Shown piece after piece: positions 23,248-23,393 of a DNA stretch of 23,393 nucleotides; within the stretch, counting starts at the first letter, position 1, and each line of letters begins with the position of its first letter. The position numbers were made by a program, and so were the translations under genes. Source of the DNA: JAGXFP01 sp039714535 (lineage in GTDB: Bacteria; Desulfobacterota; Desulfobulbia; Desulfobulbales; JAGXFP01); NCBI GenBank assembly GCA_039714535.1, contig JBDLJC010000053.1, forward strand, positions 1-23,393, given 5' to 3'. The notes under the pieces were generated by a model that saw nothing but the letters and a program-made list of their open reading frames with translations, searched no databases and was not told where the DNA came from.

Positions 23248-23269
23248 GCATTTTAACAGGAGGTGGATT

Positions 23270-23302
23270 GTGCTGCTTTTAGACATTATGAACATGCTAT
23301 GA
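23270..23302 (+). pseudogene. 5' end of a gene cut by an IS element
   Basis: ACAGGAGGTGGATT precedes GTG 23270 by an ideal distance. The frame reads MLLLDIMNML and then hits TGA at 23300-23302, which is formed by the first bases of the apparent IS left end. It is best explained as an intact gene start interrupted by insertion; the rest would lie beyond the IS, outside the window. The host gene cannot be identified from ten codons. Confidence 0.4.
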
Positions 23303-23393
23303 AAGAGTGGACACTCAGTTAAGTCATTGATAAAAACGATGACAGGAGGAAATCATGAGTGTTCAACAACGAAGAAATTATGATCCAGACTTC
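23300..23393 (+). mobile_element. Left end of an IS3-like insertion sequence (continues beyond window)
   Basis: The bases TGAAAGAGTGGACACTCAGT resemble the TGG/GTGGACAC-containing terminal repeats of IS3-family elements, and the reading frame of an OrfA-like protein starts 55 bases inside. The right end and any target duplication are off the window, so the exact border is inferred from the TG start. Confidence 0.5.
23355..23393 (+). CDS. IS3-family transposase OrfA, partial (N-terminus)
   Basis: Only 13 codons are present, MSVQQRRNYDPDF, preceded by ACAGGAGG at good spacing. The Arg-Arg-x-Tyr-Asp-Pro-x-Phe opening is typical of IS3-type OrfA proteins, which continue with a helix-turn-helix of the KR-x-A-V type. 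The window ends here, so the family call rests on this short signature plus the flanking terminal-repeat-like sequence. Confidence 0.6.
   Translation, partial: MSVQQRRNYDPDF

Overview
The window looks like a chromosomal segment of an anaerobic, Desulfobacterota-type (former Deltaproteobacteria) bacterium, perhaps near Desulfobulbales. The assignment is inferred from a fused NikMN nickel permease with a NikR operator of the form GTGTTAC-N13-GTAACAC, a HTH/two-CW protein, a probable selenoprotein, and a REP-type tyrosine transposase with a DnaA-like tail. No rRNA, tRNA or CRISPR array was seen.

Layout. 1-2030: a REP-associated (Y1/HUH) transposase bounded by a perfect 16-bp inverted repeat, then a small lipoprotein. 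2086-5843, minus strand: helicase HrpB, a small periplasmic c-type cytochrome, and a receiver-only protein with Glu at the phospho-acceptor position. 6049-7098, minus: a GAF/coiled-coil/LuxR regulator. 7099-7831: a decayed intergenic stretch with an apparent remnant of a second Y1 transposase. 7832-13767, minus: one tightly packed run, nikMN-nikQ-nikO-queC-nagZ-mutS-like, mostly with ATGA overlaps. It is divergent from nikR, with a clear NikR palindrome between them. 14512-14898: the HTH/two-CW regulator.

14952-15252, minus: an overlooked rhodanese-like gene downstream of sfsA. It carries an in-frame TGA where homologues are expected to have a Cys, followed by a textbook bacterial SECIS hairpin, and is best read as a selenoprotein. 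Its 5' end looks frameshifted. 15266-21000: sfsA (minus), then on plus polA, a C-terminal J-domain protein, two small uncharacterised genes and a pterin-4a-carbinolamine dehydratase.

21411-23020, minus: a secreted protein of seven ~54-residue repeats plus a calcium-binding type-3 segment. It lies behind a consensus-like promoter and a structured leader that resembles a GEMM (cyclic-dinucleotide) riboswitch. 23270-23393: a gene start with an excellent Shine-Dalgarno, apparently cut after about ten codons by the left end of an IS3-like insertion sequence whose first ORF runs off the window.

Functionally, the clearest unit is nickel import and its sensor (nikMNQO/nikR). The genes behind it (queC, nagZ, a membrane MutS-like ATPase) have no obvious metabolic tie to nickel but are arranged for co-translation.
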